Shown here: one piece after another, positions 37,191 through 49,260 of the stretch
How the letters are laid out: each line of letters begins with the position of its first letter
Numbering within the stretch: the stretch's first letter is position 1
Assembly: GCA_015680685.1 (NCBI GenBank)
Contig: MNCI01001921.1
Span: 335,549 to 399,548 of the forward strand
Origin: Gnetum montanum
Taxonomy: Eukaryota > Streptophyta > Gnetopsida > Gnetales > Gnetaceae
Direction: 5' to 3'
DNA: 64,000 nt
The notes under the pieces: generated by a model
Database searches by the model: none
Told to the model about the DNA's origin: nothing
What the model saw: only the letters and a program-made list of their open reading frames with translations
Translations under genes and position numbers: made by a program

Positions 37191-39904
37191 GATTGAAAAA
37201 ACTAATTTAGGATAGAGATTTGAACATCATTCATCAAAAAATTATGATATATTAGGATGGAAATTAGATTTAAATTAGTATCTTTCATCAAAGAAAACTT
37301 ATATTTCACTCTTCTCAAAATTCATACTTTTGAAAAAAAATTTAACTTTAATTTAAGTAAAAGATTTAATTATTATCTTCAACAAAAATAAACAATAAAT
37401 AATGTCACTTAAGGCTCCATCTTGACTGCTTCTGTTGTTGAACAAGTTCGCCATGGTTTGGAGTAATTGTTGTGGCATGTTGTTGGAACTTACCTTATTA
37501 CTTTCCCTTCTCCTTAGAGGCATCTACAAAAACTAACTCTAATCATTGATCTAAAACCATGCTATGATACCAACTTTTCACACCCCACAATTTAACTCAT
37601 AAAATTATTCCTAATTAAATTACACAAACCTTATGGTTAGCACAAGTGTAGTCATAATTCTTATAAACTTAATAAAAAATCATCCATAAGCATCATAAAA
37701 CTTAAACCAAAGTGCAAGATAAAATAGAATATCCACATTAGAGTGCTCATAATATAACTCAGAAATCTAAAAGAGTTGATAACAAAGTTCATTAATCTCA
37801 TTATAGCATAACCATCAATACATGAAATCTCATAGAAAACTAAATATGGGAACAAAAGAAAGAAACTCCATCAATCAAGCTCCATTACCATCAAGCTCCT
37901 AGCTTTTGCCACCTAAATCTACATACAAACATGCATGAAGGGTCAAAAACCTTCTAGTAAAGCCTACCACCTTAGTGTAGCTAGAACAAGCTGTAGGATG
38001 TGACCACATGCTATATAAAATATCATCTCAAGATCAACAAGATAAAATTTATAATGAATATTGAAAACCATGATATCCACAGAATGTCAAGGAAATAGAT
38101 TAACTAGAGTTGCCCTAGAATTGACCATCTTAAAGGACTAGTTGGTCCAAAAAGGTTTCACCTATCTTGGATGCTTTCAATGACTCTCTCGAAAGATTAG
38201 TTGACCATAGCTTATTTTATCTTGGATAGATCAACTCTAAAAACAACACTATGTTTACATACTCCTATCATTCTAAATTATGACACTCAAAAATTAGTAA
38301 CATGAACCATCACAAGTGACATGAGTAAGTAGAGGGACTAAAACCTTAAATTATTGACTATTTATAAGATGACGACTAACCAAGATAAATTAAGTAAATA
38401 CATAACATATTAACATTTTGCATGCTTTAACAAAGTGAAAATTGGCGCATTGTTAGAATATGGAAAGTGAGTTTAAATGTCTTTGCAGGAACATATTGGA
38501 ATAGATCAATGGACCTAGAGTAAGCATGCAGGTACTAGACCTCTTAGATTTAAACAAAAATTCATTCAAAAAGCAACACAAATGTCCCGATTTGCTCTAG
38601 ATTTATTTATTTTTATTTCAATATATATATTACAGGTTTCAGGTATAGAGCGGCAACATAACTACCACTTCACAGTACATCCTATGCTTAGCCTTCCGTA
38701 ATCGTTGGTGGTGGCAGGCTGTCTCCATTCTTGTATTGGTTTTAGCTCTTCAAAAAAATTTTAAAAAAAATTATTTGGATACCTGCAGGCACGTGAAAGC
38801 TGAAAGTATTCTTCCCCTAAAATAAACTTAAATTTTACTAAAACAAGAAGCATCCATAAGCAGATAAAAAATAGCATCCAGCAACTTGTTTTTCCCTGAT
38901 AAGATGAGATTATGTTTGGACTTTAGCTATGGATATTTCATCATCTTGTTTTACAGCATGTATGCTTTGGTTTGATTCACTATCCTTGCAATGGGTACTG
39001 TTAGGTTTTTGGTTGATCTCTAAGATCACATCAAGCAAATTCTTGGTTATATTTCATATCTAAATTTTGATAACTAATAAAATCCTTTTGAGTTGTTTTA
39101 AAAAATGAAAAGGTTCATTCCTAGCTAGCTAAAATGGATTTTGAGATTCCTGACGATGGTTTTGTGAAGTTTAAATTCCTACACTAATTTAATTAAGAGA
39201 GTTCTCATATTACCATAGTTGAAAAACCTTTCTCCATATATTGTGTTACACAGGATATATGAGATGAAGTAATGAATGTAGCAAACAATAGCAAACATGC
39301 TAAAGGAGCCTCTAAAGGATTACATAGGTTGATGAGATCTAATCCACAATAAAGCCAACAAAGGTTTATTGCACTTTTCTGGGACATTAAGATCTATCCT
39401 CTAGCCTACTATAGGTTAATATGAAAGTAAGATTTAAGCTAGCAAAGTACATCTCACTACACCCAAAAATTCTACAACTACTATATCATAAAATTTGTGA
39501 ATGCGGATTTGTAGTAGAGGACTTTAATAGAGATAAACTACATAGGCAGGTTTAAAACAGAATTTAACCTAACCATTAATATAGTATAATAATAAAGTGA
39601 CTTTAAAATGTAGCCACACATGCAATTTAACAATGCATTTATATATATTTTCTTTACACCTACCTGCTAACCATCATCACTTGCAGCCAAATTAATGTCT
39701 AGTTGTTAAGAGATGCATTCTTTTGTTCATTTTCTATCCCTCAAATCTTCATTTTACAACATATCAATATCTCTTACATCTAATATTTAAGAAAATAATC
39801 GCTAGCTGTTTAAATAAAAATAATTTCATATACTTTTTGTAAGGCAACTTGTATAGGCACTCATATTCATTTATAATCATCCTTGTCTAGGTACTTGTAT
39901 AATC
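37191..39904. other. Intergenic, no gene seen
   Basis: Short open frames at 37661-37855 and 39205-39387 (minus strand) have no recognisable motif. TGCATGCTTTAACAAAG-type sequence and small T/A tracts only. Confidence 0.45.
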
Positions 39905-40040
39905 ATCCATGATTAGCAACGAGGTATTAGCTTAGTGGTAAAACTTTTCATTTAAAAGTTCCAAGTCATGGGTTCAATTTTGATGGGAAATACTAAGTTA
40001 TCAAGTTCGATTTAGCTCCAAATTTAAACAAAAAAGCTCC
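39905..40040 (+). repeat. tRNA-derived SINE-like segment
   Basis: TTAGCTTAGTGGTAAAAC (A-box-like TRGCNNAGTGG) is followed about 40 bases later by TGGGTTCAATTTTGATGGG (B-box-like GGTTCAA). The spacing is roughly that of the Pol III promoter of a tRNA. No cloverleaf can be drawn with confidence, so a tRNA gene is not claimed. Confidence 0.4.
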
Positions 40041-42475
40041 TTGTAAACACTGAACAATTAGTTTGTTTGCTACAATATTAATTTCTTTTTATTGGAGGCT
40101 CAAGGATGAGAAGCTTTTAGCTTTTGTTGGTATTTTCTCTTTATCTCTATTTGATGTATTCTTTTTTTCTTTAGAAAGAGTTTTCTTCTTCTCTTTACAA
40201 GAAACCCTTTAATAAGAAGTGAAAACTCATGAGGGTGTTTCTGAATAAGAACAATATCTGATCCTTGTCCAACCCTAAAGGAGAGGTTTTTTAAGACTGT
40301 AAGAACAAAAACCTAAAAAGACATCCTAAAAAATATTGGGCTTTCTCTTTAGACTCTCTCTTCAATGATCTGATGTACTCTAAAATTTTTTAATACTATG
40401 ATTCATTTTTTTAGGGCCTAACACCCCCTCTACCCTCTTAAAGTTCTAATTGAATAGATCTTCGGGTGTACCTATATTATAAGTATTTATAGGTTCCAAT
40501 GAAAGATCCATGTAGTATGTTGCTTTCCAAATTAACATGCATTAATAAAAAGTGCCAATTCCTTTTAAGAGTGGAATCATTTAATTTGATGTTTCTTTGA
40601 TTTTCCAAATGCATCAATAATCTATTCACTAAGATTTAACTATCATCATTAGACCATATTTAATGTTGTTCAAATTCACTTTGACTGTTAATTTCAATAT
40701 TCTTGAGGCCCTTCACATATAACCTTTTGATAGCAAAACCAAGAAACTAGAACAAAATTGGAAAAAGACCCAAAGGATATATTGGATAAACAATGTATGA
40801 TAAATAGAATATTTTGAGGGGAAAAAGTTTCTTTGATATCACTTCACATTGTAGCAGTTAGGTTGATAAGGCAAAAAATACTTATTTGCAATGATTAAAA
40901 ATTGTGTGATGTTTAACCACTGGCTAAAACTAGCCAAAATTTTCTTCTAGTAGTGATCTCTACTACTTATTCAACAAGTTGAAAATTTTTTTTCTTGACC
41001 TTTACATCTATGTTTAATATCTTGATATTCAATAACTTCTTTTTTAAAATTGATTGAATAGTGTTTTTATTGCAGTACTGTTAACTAGTTTATCTCCTTT
41101 CTTTGAGTTGATTTGATTGCAAATTTTGGATTTGCCTCCAAATGCTACTTTCTCAAGGCTTGAACTTCTATCATGTAGTTTCCTTTCTTGTTCAATAGTG
41201 ATTGCAAACATTATTTCTAGTTAAAGAAGCATTAGTGAGTGTCAATTGGTATAGGAAGTTTAGGTAATACTAGTGTTATCGTGAACTTGATTCACTAAAG
41301 AGAAAACGTCTAAATTATGTTGTAAATGTTAGGTGCATCCAACTTCTTTGAACTTGTTTCCTTTTGGAAATGGAAATCAAATTTCTTTTTATCTCTAGAT
41401 GTAGAATATTTAGGGACAATGCTATCTTTAAGAAAAACAAATAAGCTCTATTTGGGATTGCTATTTTTTCTAAATTGAAGCCTATAAGTTGGCTTACAAT
41501 AGTGAGTAAGGATTTCACCTTTCCAGGGAGAACAAATATGCCTATTATTATTTATCTCTATTGGTTGAATAGGTATTTAGATCTCTATATAAATCCTTTG
41601 GATCTGTTGAGACTAATTCCATGTTTATTTGAATGGCATCCTAGATTGACCTAGAGCACAACATCAAACCCATTATTGTAACTTGCTCTGGAAGAAGTAT
41701 CCCAACTTTTACTTTTTGGTAGTGAGGTAAGAATGTTTCTTCCTTGAAAATATTTGTGGCCTATCTGCTATGGATTCAAAACAAACACCATTTTCTTGCC
41801 ATGAAGTTTCTATTTTTATATATGACACTAGGTTCTCTTTCATGATTAAATGCTTGAATCAAACAATTTCTCAATTCTATGTTTTAAACATCTGGCTCTT
41901 CTTTTATATCACACTGAATATGTTTCTTTTTAAGGCATACTATCATTTGTTTCCATCCTATTTTGTTTTGATAATTTATGTTAAATGGTTAACTAAGGGA
42001 ACATATCCTCTTCACAAACTACATAGTCAAGTATTCACTTTAACTACTAACAAATACAAAGCATCATATTGTTTAGCTTTTTATTCCCTGAATTTTGTAT
42101 CTAATCATCATCTAATACATTTAAGTTACAATTTCAATCCTCATTAAGTCTTAGGTGCTATGCTTCCCAAATTTTAACATTGTATTCTAATTTTGTGTAT
42201 ATAACCTTGCTTCCACACATCAAAGAGCAATAAAATAAATTAAAGGTTTTAAAAACATCTTACTTTAATTATGTTTTTCACATCATTATTAATTTTTCCA
42301 TCCACTTGAACCAAAGACCTTAAGTATCCAAATTACTTATATTGGAAAACATCTTGATTTTGGATTCTAATCTTTCTTTCCATGTTACTTGCTTTTCCAT
42401 TAAAAGTGCAATCTATCTAATCTATTTTACTTTTACCAATCCTTGTCCCTTTTAAGAATATTTACCCCCAAGACA
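40041..42475. other. Intergenic, no gene recognised
   Basis: The longest frame (41770-42147, plus strand, 125 codons) is rich in F, Y, L and I, as expected from AT-rich sequence, and shows no domain. I treat it as chance. Confidence 0.4.
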
Positions 42476-42640
42476 TATAGTCAAATTAAAACTTTATAAC
42501 TTAATATTGTCCACCATAATCGATCCCATAAGTTGGACTTGTCAAATTAAGGGGTATTAAAACCTTATAATAATTGTAATATAATTACACTTTAAAATGT
42601 ATAGTCCAATCAAAAATTTATAACTCAGTATTTTCATAGG
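42476..42640 (+). repeat. Short dispersed repeat (TATAGTCCAAT...TTATAACT), two units
   Basis: The phrase ATATAGTCAAATTAAAACTTTATAACTTA at 42476 recurs near 42600 and again near 45652 with a few changes. It is of unknown origin. Confidence 0.5.
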
Positions 42641-43009
42641 TTGGATTCTAGTGGTAAGACTCTTGATTTGTTCATCAAATAGGATACATAAGTTGAGCCA
42701 TGATTATTAGTTAAAGAATGAGATTAATTGACAGAAAAATACCATGAGTAAGAAATGGGAGGTTATGAAATAATTTACAGAAAAAGATAATCAAAGGGGA
42801 AAGAAACGAATGGTGATTGTAACCATATTATAGAAGAGCTAACTTTTTTTCGTTAGATTTTATCTTCCATAGATTCTTTTACTTGATTTTATTATACTTT
42901 CATATGTAAATATAACTTTCTTATCTCGAACTTAATTTACTGAATTCATTCTTTTTTTATGACTTGCTTAAAATCTACATGACCATGTAGAATGAATGAA
43001 GTATGAATC

Positions 43010-43700
43010 CAGGCCTAATCATGACGCAGTTTCTGTTACTCCTATTACTCATGAGTTTATGTATACTCATTAGTCAAGATAGTAATTTGTATTCCCACTA
43101 CTTATTGATAGTATTCAGGGCTAATCATCATGCAGCTTTTGGTACTCATTGATCTATGTGTTAATTAAGACTAAAATACCTATATACACTTTCTCACTAC
43201 TTACCAATCCAAATCAATCCTAATCTATGCATCCGGGATTTGCTAATTTGAAATTTCACAAACTGTTCGCGATGGGTACAGGTTAACATACAAAAGCACA
43301 GTAGATTTGCATTGGGTACTTTTTGGACAAATATTTATATTTTGCAACAAAGATGTTAAGTAATAAAAAAATCTAACACAAATCCCTTACATTCTTACAT
43401 AAGATACAAATGCAAAAATACATTTAGTCTAAGATTTGTAAAAATTCATAAAATTCGTAAGAGGTGCCATCTTTTTCTTTTAACAAATATATTTTAACTT
43501 TTTAAATTCATGTCCATGGTTACCAACCCTTACCCATCTTTTCTAGCATTACATTAATCAAAATGCGTTCAGAATCATGAATTCTTGATTCTAGGCTTCC
43601 ATGAATCAGAGATTCTTTTGATGCATAGCACCTAACCATCACACACTTTCTGTTACTCATGGGTCCATCCATTAACCAGGACAATAAATTGTTCATTCTT
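43010..43700. repeat. Degenerate dispersed repeat, three units
   Basis: Sequence of the form CCTAATCATGACGCAGTTTC followed by TGTTACTC...ATGAGT occurs at about 43013, 43122 and 43628, with spacing of about 110 and 500 bp. A minus-strand open frame at 43520-43765 overlaps the third unit and lacks recognisable motifs. Confidence 0.5.
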
Positions 43701-43859
43701 CTCCATAGTAATCCAGGACACAATGGCTTAATCGGTGATAGGATGGCTTGTAGCCATGTTCCCACTTAAAGGGACATGTTTATTAAGAATTGTTAGTTCT
43801 TAATACTTAAGGTAGTTTCAAGTTACTATTTTGTTTGGCAAATGTGGTCAAAATTATGA

Positions 43860-44630
43860 TCATGTGTTGATCATTGGGATGTGGGAAATAATTTGAGTGG
43901 TAAGCATACACGTCAACAGTCAAGCCAGCAACCTCTTTTTCAGAGAGAAACCTACCATTTGGGTTGATGATTGACCGGGTAGTTGGGTTGATGATTGACC
44001 GGTAAGCTATGATTACGGGATAGAATCAGATCAAGTGAAGAAAAAAAATAGCGCCTTGTTGAACTCAACGAATGAAACGTTGCTGACTCTGATCCTGCTG
44101 TCAACACCATTGGAACGTAAATGATAAATTAACAGTTTGCGTATCCATGAAGATGGAAAGTTTCAGGGGTTAGATTTTGACCATGCTTTTCAGAAATTTG
44201 GACGCAGTAAGTCCGTTGAAAAATCCAGCAAAGTAGCCCAGCTTTCCTGGAGACCGTGGAAAAATCCAGCAAAGAAGCCTAGCTTTGCTGCAGACCGTGG
44301 AAATATGCAGCAAAGAAACTTAGTCTTCATGCCTCGTCTTCACGATATATGCACAAATGACGCTGCAACTTACCATCCACGGAACATGGCTTAGAAACGA
44401 TGTTGCAACTTAGCATCCACGAAACTACAAGGAACATGGCTTACTAATAGTATATTGTTTATTACGCAGCTGGTTCTATTGGAGGTTAATTGATTATTTT
44501 TTTAGACTACGGACTAACAAAGAAAGTATACGAAGAGCATATATGCATGCAATCACAGAGGATCACAAAGGAGCCTTGGAAGTAAGCAATAGCAACAACC
44601 AAGCAGGAAACAAATACATCGAGCATCACA
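43860..44630 (+). promoter_or_regulatory. Upstream region of the candidate peptide gene
   Basis: Base composition changes here from the surrounding AT-rich sequence to near-balanced. The region holds a 24-bp duplication (GGGTTGATGATTGACCGG at 43961 and 43985) and a 41-bp tandem repeat at 44218-44320. A second duplicated phrase (GCAACTTACCATCCACG / GCAACTTAGCATCCACG) lies at about 44360-44420. A TATA-like GCATATATGC lies at about 44538, roughly 90 bases before the ATG. Confidence 0.35.
44218..44320. repeat. 41-bp tandem repeat, 2.5 copies
   Basis: Units begin at 44218, 44259 and 44300 (GAAAAATCCAGCAAAG/GAAATATGCAGCAAAG), each with CAGCTTT or TAGCTTT and GACCGTGG. The first two copies are about 90% identical. 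Confidence 0.85.
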
Positions 44631-45023
44631 ATGAAGGTGAAGGTGAAGGTTAACAAGATAGCAATCTTTTGCTTCCTCCTCCTCTTGCTGCTGCTGCCGC
44701 CGATTGCCAAAGAACATGGTTTTGTAAGTTTCCTTGCTCCTGACTAAGCAATATGTACACTCAATCAAATATATTATAGCTTATTCTTGTGAACCAGGTT
44801 CTTCAAACCAGCAACGCCCTCTCTTATTTTTGTTTCTGTGCCACAGAAAGATGAGAAAATGGCCAGCGGCGTGACCCTCAGCGCAAGGAGCATCAGACGG
44901 AAATTATTGCTACGTGTCTCACCCCTTGGATCCGGTGGGAACTGCAACTCCATGAGTTGGCGTGGGAATCGGGGTTTCGGGGTGGATGGGGCGTCAAAGT
45001 GGATATGCCCAGGAGGTCCATAG
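44631..45023 (+). CDS. Candidate small secreted peptide, two exons
   Basis: Exon 1 (44631-44723) starts with ATG and encodes 31 residues: a basic start (MKVKVKVNK), a hydrophobic core of mostly Leu (FCFLLLLLLLPP) and then AKEHGF, a classic signal peptide. It ends in phase 0 at GTAAGT. The 123-bp intron (44724-44846) closes with a T-rich tract and CCACAG. Exon 2 (44847-45023) adds 58 residues and a TAG. The product would be 89 residues, about 62 after signal cleavage, basic (SIRRKLLLR), with only two Cys (GGNCNS and KWICPGGP). I do not recognise the family. The layout loosely recalls plant signalling peptides such as EPF/EPFL, but their 6-8 Cys pattern is absent. A decayed member or a new peptide are both possible. 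Confidence 0.5.
44724..44846 (+). other. Predicted intron of the peptide gene
   Basis: Donor GTAAGT and acceptor TTTTTGTTTCTGTGCCACAG are close to plant consensus. The 123-bp length is usual for plants, and removal joins two open exons in phase 0. Confidence 0.5.
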
Positions 45024-46962
45024 CCATAAATTGTGGTATGGTAAGCATCCCAGTTGGTCGGTTGTGTTGTGATAGGTTTAGAAATCTAAATTTAAAGAAA
45101 TGGCTGCTTTTGGAAGCAGCCCTCCATCCCCATTTCACGATAATAGTATGGGCCTGAGTATAATGAAGTTCACAAGAAGGTGTAACTTTACTGCATAAGA
45201 ATCCTATGTCGCATGTTTAAGTTTACCCTTTATTTTTGTTTTCTTATTTGATATCAGATTTTAGTAAAGGTTTTGGCAGTTTTGGCATTCTGTCAATTAA
45301 GATTCCCAATTGTTAGATCAAATGTCCTAGTATTTTTATTACCTATGGATTACTTGCAATTTTTATTTTTATTTAATATCCAATTTCAATAACTAATATT
45401 TTTTTTCCAACTCATTAAGATTCCAAAATTTACATTCAAATATTTAAATTAGCATGTTGGAACTATGGTACATTTTTGTAACTACACAACCACATGTAGT
45501 ATACTCTACATAACTAAAGCTTACATTCATACATATATGTTATAATTGTAGTACTAGCATTTGTAGACTTTAATACAATTTTTTTGACTTTTTTCCTAGC
45601 AATATCATGGTTGAAACCTCAAAATATTTGTAATATAGGTACACCCCAATATATATAGTCCAATTAGAAATTTATAACTTAGCATGGCCCATCAAATTTG
45701 AACTTATTACATAAAGCTTTCAAATCATAAAATATTTAGAGGTAATTGGATTTTAACATTTAATCATAAAATATATAGAAATTTATGATTGAGCTCTAAT
45801 AGTAGTAAAAGCAAAGGATACAAAACATTAACAAAATATTCTTACAAGTAGATTATATTTAATTATACAATATAATCGCAACAACAACAACATTACCAAT
45901 AATAACTATATGAGTCACTGCAATAATATAATCCTATGATTTAGTTGATAAAATTAGAATTATCCTATTGAAATAAATATGATAATATTAAATAATTAAA
46001 TCTATGGAAGTTTTGGTTATTACCAAATTTCTTGGATCCATAATGTAACAATATACTTTTTGATGTTGGAAATATCTAGAACCTTAATTTCTCTCTACTT
46101 TATGTTCTCCTCAAGTACCATTTGGTAGTTCTAGGGACTTCTTTATCTTTTACTCATTGTATATATGACTTGAAGCTTTCCTTATTAGTGGTTTGGTGAA
46201 TTACTACCATTGTATCCTATCGACTTATAAGTGCTTTCTATTTGGTTGTTGTTCTAATATTGGTGTACTTCTTGTTGACTCACATTAATGTTTTCTCTAT
46301 TATGTATATTTATGAACTATAGGGTTAGGTTCCTTTATACTTTGTAGATGGAAGAAAATGAGTGTCTAAGATGAAAAGATGAAAGAAAATTAAAAATTAT
46401 ATTTTCAAATTCATGCGTGAAGAAGAGAAAAGAATATATTAAGTGTATTTAAAATAAATTATTGGTTCACCTTGTCTTGGGATAATTAAAGGTTTATTTG
46501 GTTAACTCAATTTATTGATGTTAAATTTATAAAGATGTTGAATTTATATATTTATGAATCTTATCAAATGATACCTGTGAAATATCATCTGAAATTTAAA
46601 AAAAAAAACAATAGAGGATATATCCGGTAAAAATCTATGAAACAAACTGAAACCAAATAAATTTTTAAAATTTAAGGTAAAATTTCAATTAAAACTTTTA
46701 AAAATAATAAAAAATATATCCAAAACAAACTAAAACCAAAGAAAATTTCTAAATTTGATAGATAAAATCCTCATAAACAACTCCCAAAGAATCGGAACCA
46801 AAGCAGCCCTAAAAACGTCGGAATAAAGCCACGTAAAAAATTACAGGGTTTAATCTACTTGTATTGTCCCTGCAATTTTGATTCCGTTTTCGCTTCCTTT
46901 GGAGTATGTTGCAAAGGTTGTCGAATTTTAACCTAAAATCTCACCTTATCATCCCCTTTGGC
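45024..46962. other. Intergenic, with one arm of an inverted repeat
   Basis: GC content falls again after about 45180. The region holds the third copy of the TATAGTCCAATTAGAAATTT repeat (about 45652) and the inverted-repeat arm at 45727-45811. No coding frame is supported. Confidence 0.45.
45727..45811 (+). repeat. Inverted repeat, left arm
   Basis: TTAGAGGTAATTGGATTTTA through GAGCTCTAATAGTAGTAAAA matches the reverse complement of 49177-49260 at about 93% by eye over about 84 bp. Confidence 0.8.
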
Positions 46963-47199
46963 TCAAAGCCTCAGGGCTTCATGCTTTAGACAAATCCTAA
47001 AGATCAAACATAACACTTGCTCAGGGTGCCTGCCGAATAAACTGAGAACAAACTTAAAAGATGACAAACTTAAAAGATGACTTACCAATTTCCTTTTCTC
47101 ATAGAAGCTGTGCGAAATTTTCATGCGTCTTAAAACGTCCACGAGTTGATTACCATGTTTTGACCACTCGTGGTTTCTGAAAGTTTTGGAATTTACCAT
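46963..47199 (-). CDS. Weak candidate gene, first exon
   Basis: The minus strand has an ATG in a good plant context (CCAGAACCATGG) with 38 codons (SKTFRNHEWSKHGN, DVLRRMKISHSFYEKRKL) before a consensus-like donor GTAAGTC at 47085. If unspliced, the frame continues to 78 residues. Acceptors such as GTTTGATCTTTAG lie about 90 bases on, but none gives a convincing second exon. The local sequence is richer in GC than its surroundings. No domain is recognised; it may be only a chance frame. Confidence 0.2.
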   Translation of the reverse strand: MVNSKTFRNHEWSKHGNQLVDVLRRMKISHSFYEKRKLVSHLLSLSSFKFVLSLFGRHPEQVLCLIFRICLKHEALRL

Positions 47200-49176
47200 G
47201 GTTCTGGAATTTAAGACAAAACAGATCGTGCTGAACTGGTCTGAAAAGTCTGCAATACCTCAAGCTGCTAAAGACTGACGTATTGAATTAAACTGACTGA
47301 ATTGAATTTTATGTGGAAAGTGATGGATCCCAATTGTTGAACCTACAGATTTATTGCTATACTAGTTTTATAATGAAATTGATGAAAATACTTTGATGGA
47401 AATGTTGTTGATGCTGAAATAGGGAGGGGTGGAACTCATAACTATTGGATGTGGAATAAATGTGATAGAGATATTAGTAAATGTGAATAAATGGAATAAT
47501 GAAAACTGATAAAATATTGATAAATCTTCGATAATAATAAAATGATGATATGAATAGAGAAAAATTCACAATAAATTCAGTCTTATGTCTTCACCACCCA
47601 ATGGTATTACTTACCATCATGATTTGCCCACATATTTATAGCCAAGAGTTAGGGCCATAATGATATATGATGGGACACACCTTTTTAATTAACAAATGGG
47701 CTAGAAATTGAAGAGACATGAGAAATTGGAGTTATTGTCTAATTACATTTTCCCATTAACTTATTTAAAGAAAAAAATAATAAAATTTTCTATTTTATCT
47801 TATGTTCTATAAAAATTTTAAATATAATTTATATAGTTTGATCCTTATTTTATAGAAAAGGTAACTTTGTACAATGCGGAAGAAAATGGCACAGGAAATT
47901 CCCTAAAATTTTAAGTCCCTGAAATTTTAAGTCTCTAAAATTTCTAACTACTGGAACCAGTAACTGCTGCTAACTATTGCTCACTGCTGTTAAGTGGTTT
48001 TGACCCATGTTGGATCAGTCACCACATAACTTATCAAACTGTCTAAGCTTTCCCAGCCGAAGCCTCTCAAGTTTTATGCAATTCTGTACCGTAACTTCTC
48101 TCAATTTTGATGGAGCTCCATCATTGGATGCACGGTATTAGATTTTTGTCAGGATGGAATACCGCATACATGTTATTTTGTTAGAAAGAAATAACCAAAG
48201 ATTTTCTTTTGGACTTTGACCTGGAATATAGGTAAACTTCAATTATGTTTGACAGGTGTAGAAAAGTAGAACCAGCATGTTTTCTATGTTTTTTATTCTT
48301 AGTTATTATAAAATTTCTTCTAATTATTAGTAAACAAATAAATACTGAAATAGTTTAAATTATGTATCTTATATAATACAAATACATTAGGATTGGCCAA
48401 GGTAGATGGTCCTATTTACAATAGGAGAGAAAACCTATGGCATAAATAATTCAAAGAGCAATTGAAAATGAGCATCACATATTTCCAGGCTCTCTTGTTC
48501 TAAAGGAAACTGGCAACAAATTGTAAATTATAGTTAATAATATAATTATCCTTTTTGCAATAGCACCAAGGAAACTTGGTAACCTTATTAATGAAGCATT
48601 TGCTACTCATGCTATGTTAATGTCAATTCTTGAGTGTTACACAATATTATTTTTAAATAACTTTAATATTTTTCATAATGCTAAAACATCGAAAACTGAA
48701 GACTAAAAAAAAAAAAAAAAACCATTTGGAGGTTTGACTATTTTGGTTTCAAATTATCTTTATCAAGAAGTTCAAATGCAAAAGATAGAATATATTCAAC
48801 ATGTTTGACTAAAAGTACTACAACAAAAAAATCTTTTCTATTTTTAGCCTTTTGGTGCTTTGTGTCATTGCACAATGCTATTTAATGTTTAGCTTCAAGA
48901 CAAAATTTTAAAAGTTCAATGCATTTTTATTTTGCTATAAGTTGATGGATGGATGCATATTATTTTAGCCCTAATTCATCTTTACTTTCTCTATTTTTCT
49001 TCTTTTCCACCATGGGGAATGACTTTTCAATGATCCTATGTATGACCCCAATTGTTTTATACAAATTGAAAGGCCATACATGGATATAATGATTAGTTTT
49101 TCTGCAATAACGTATTGATTACGAATTTTTTTCAATAATATCCATTGTTACCAAACTAGGTTTTAATATTAACTTT
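47200..49176. other. Intergenic, no gene recognised
   Basis: There is a minus-strand TATA-like GGCTATAAATATGTGGG near 47630-47645, about 440 bases upstream of the weak candidate, which could be its promoter or an LTR remnant. TACAATGCGGAAGAAAATGG at 47870 is a dispersed motif seen again at 51124. A poly(A) tract lies at 48705-48720. Confidence 0.35.
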
Positions 49177-49260
49177 GCTTTTACTACTATTAGAGCTCAG
49201 TCATAGATTTCTATATATTTTATGATTAAATGTTAAAATCCAATTACCTCTAGACATTTT
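49177..49260 (-). repeat. Inverted repeat, right arm
   Basis: This is the partner of 45727-45811, in the opposite orientation, 3.4 kb away. Confidence 0.8.

Noticed and set aside
39905-39990. tRNA gene
   Set aside because: A-box-like and B-box-like words are present but no acceptor or anticodon stems can be paired; a SINE remnant is more likely.
41770-42147. 125-codon frame, the second longest plus-strand frame in the window
   Set aside because: It is rich in aromatic and aliphatic residues as AT-rich sequence gives; no domain, signal peptide or gene context.
44137-44394. Open frame upstream of the peptide gene
   Set aside because: It starts without ATG and its internal repetition comes from the 41-bp DNA repeat, so it is better read as promoter or 5' sequence.
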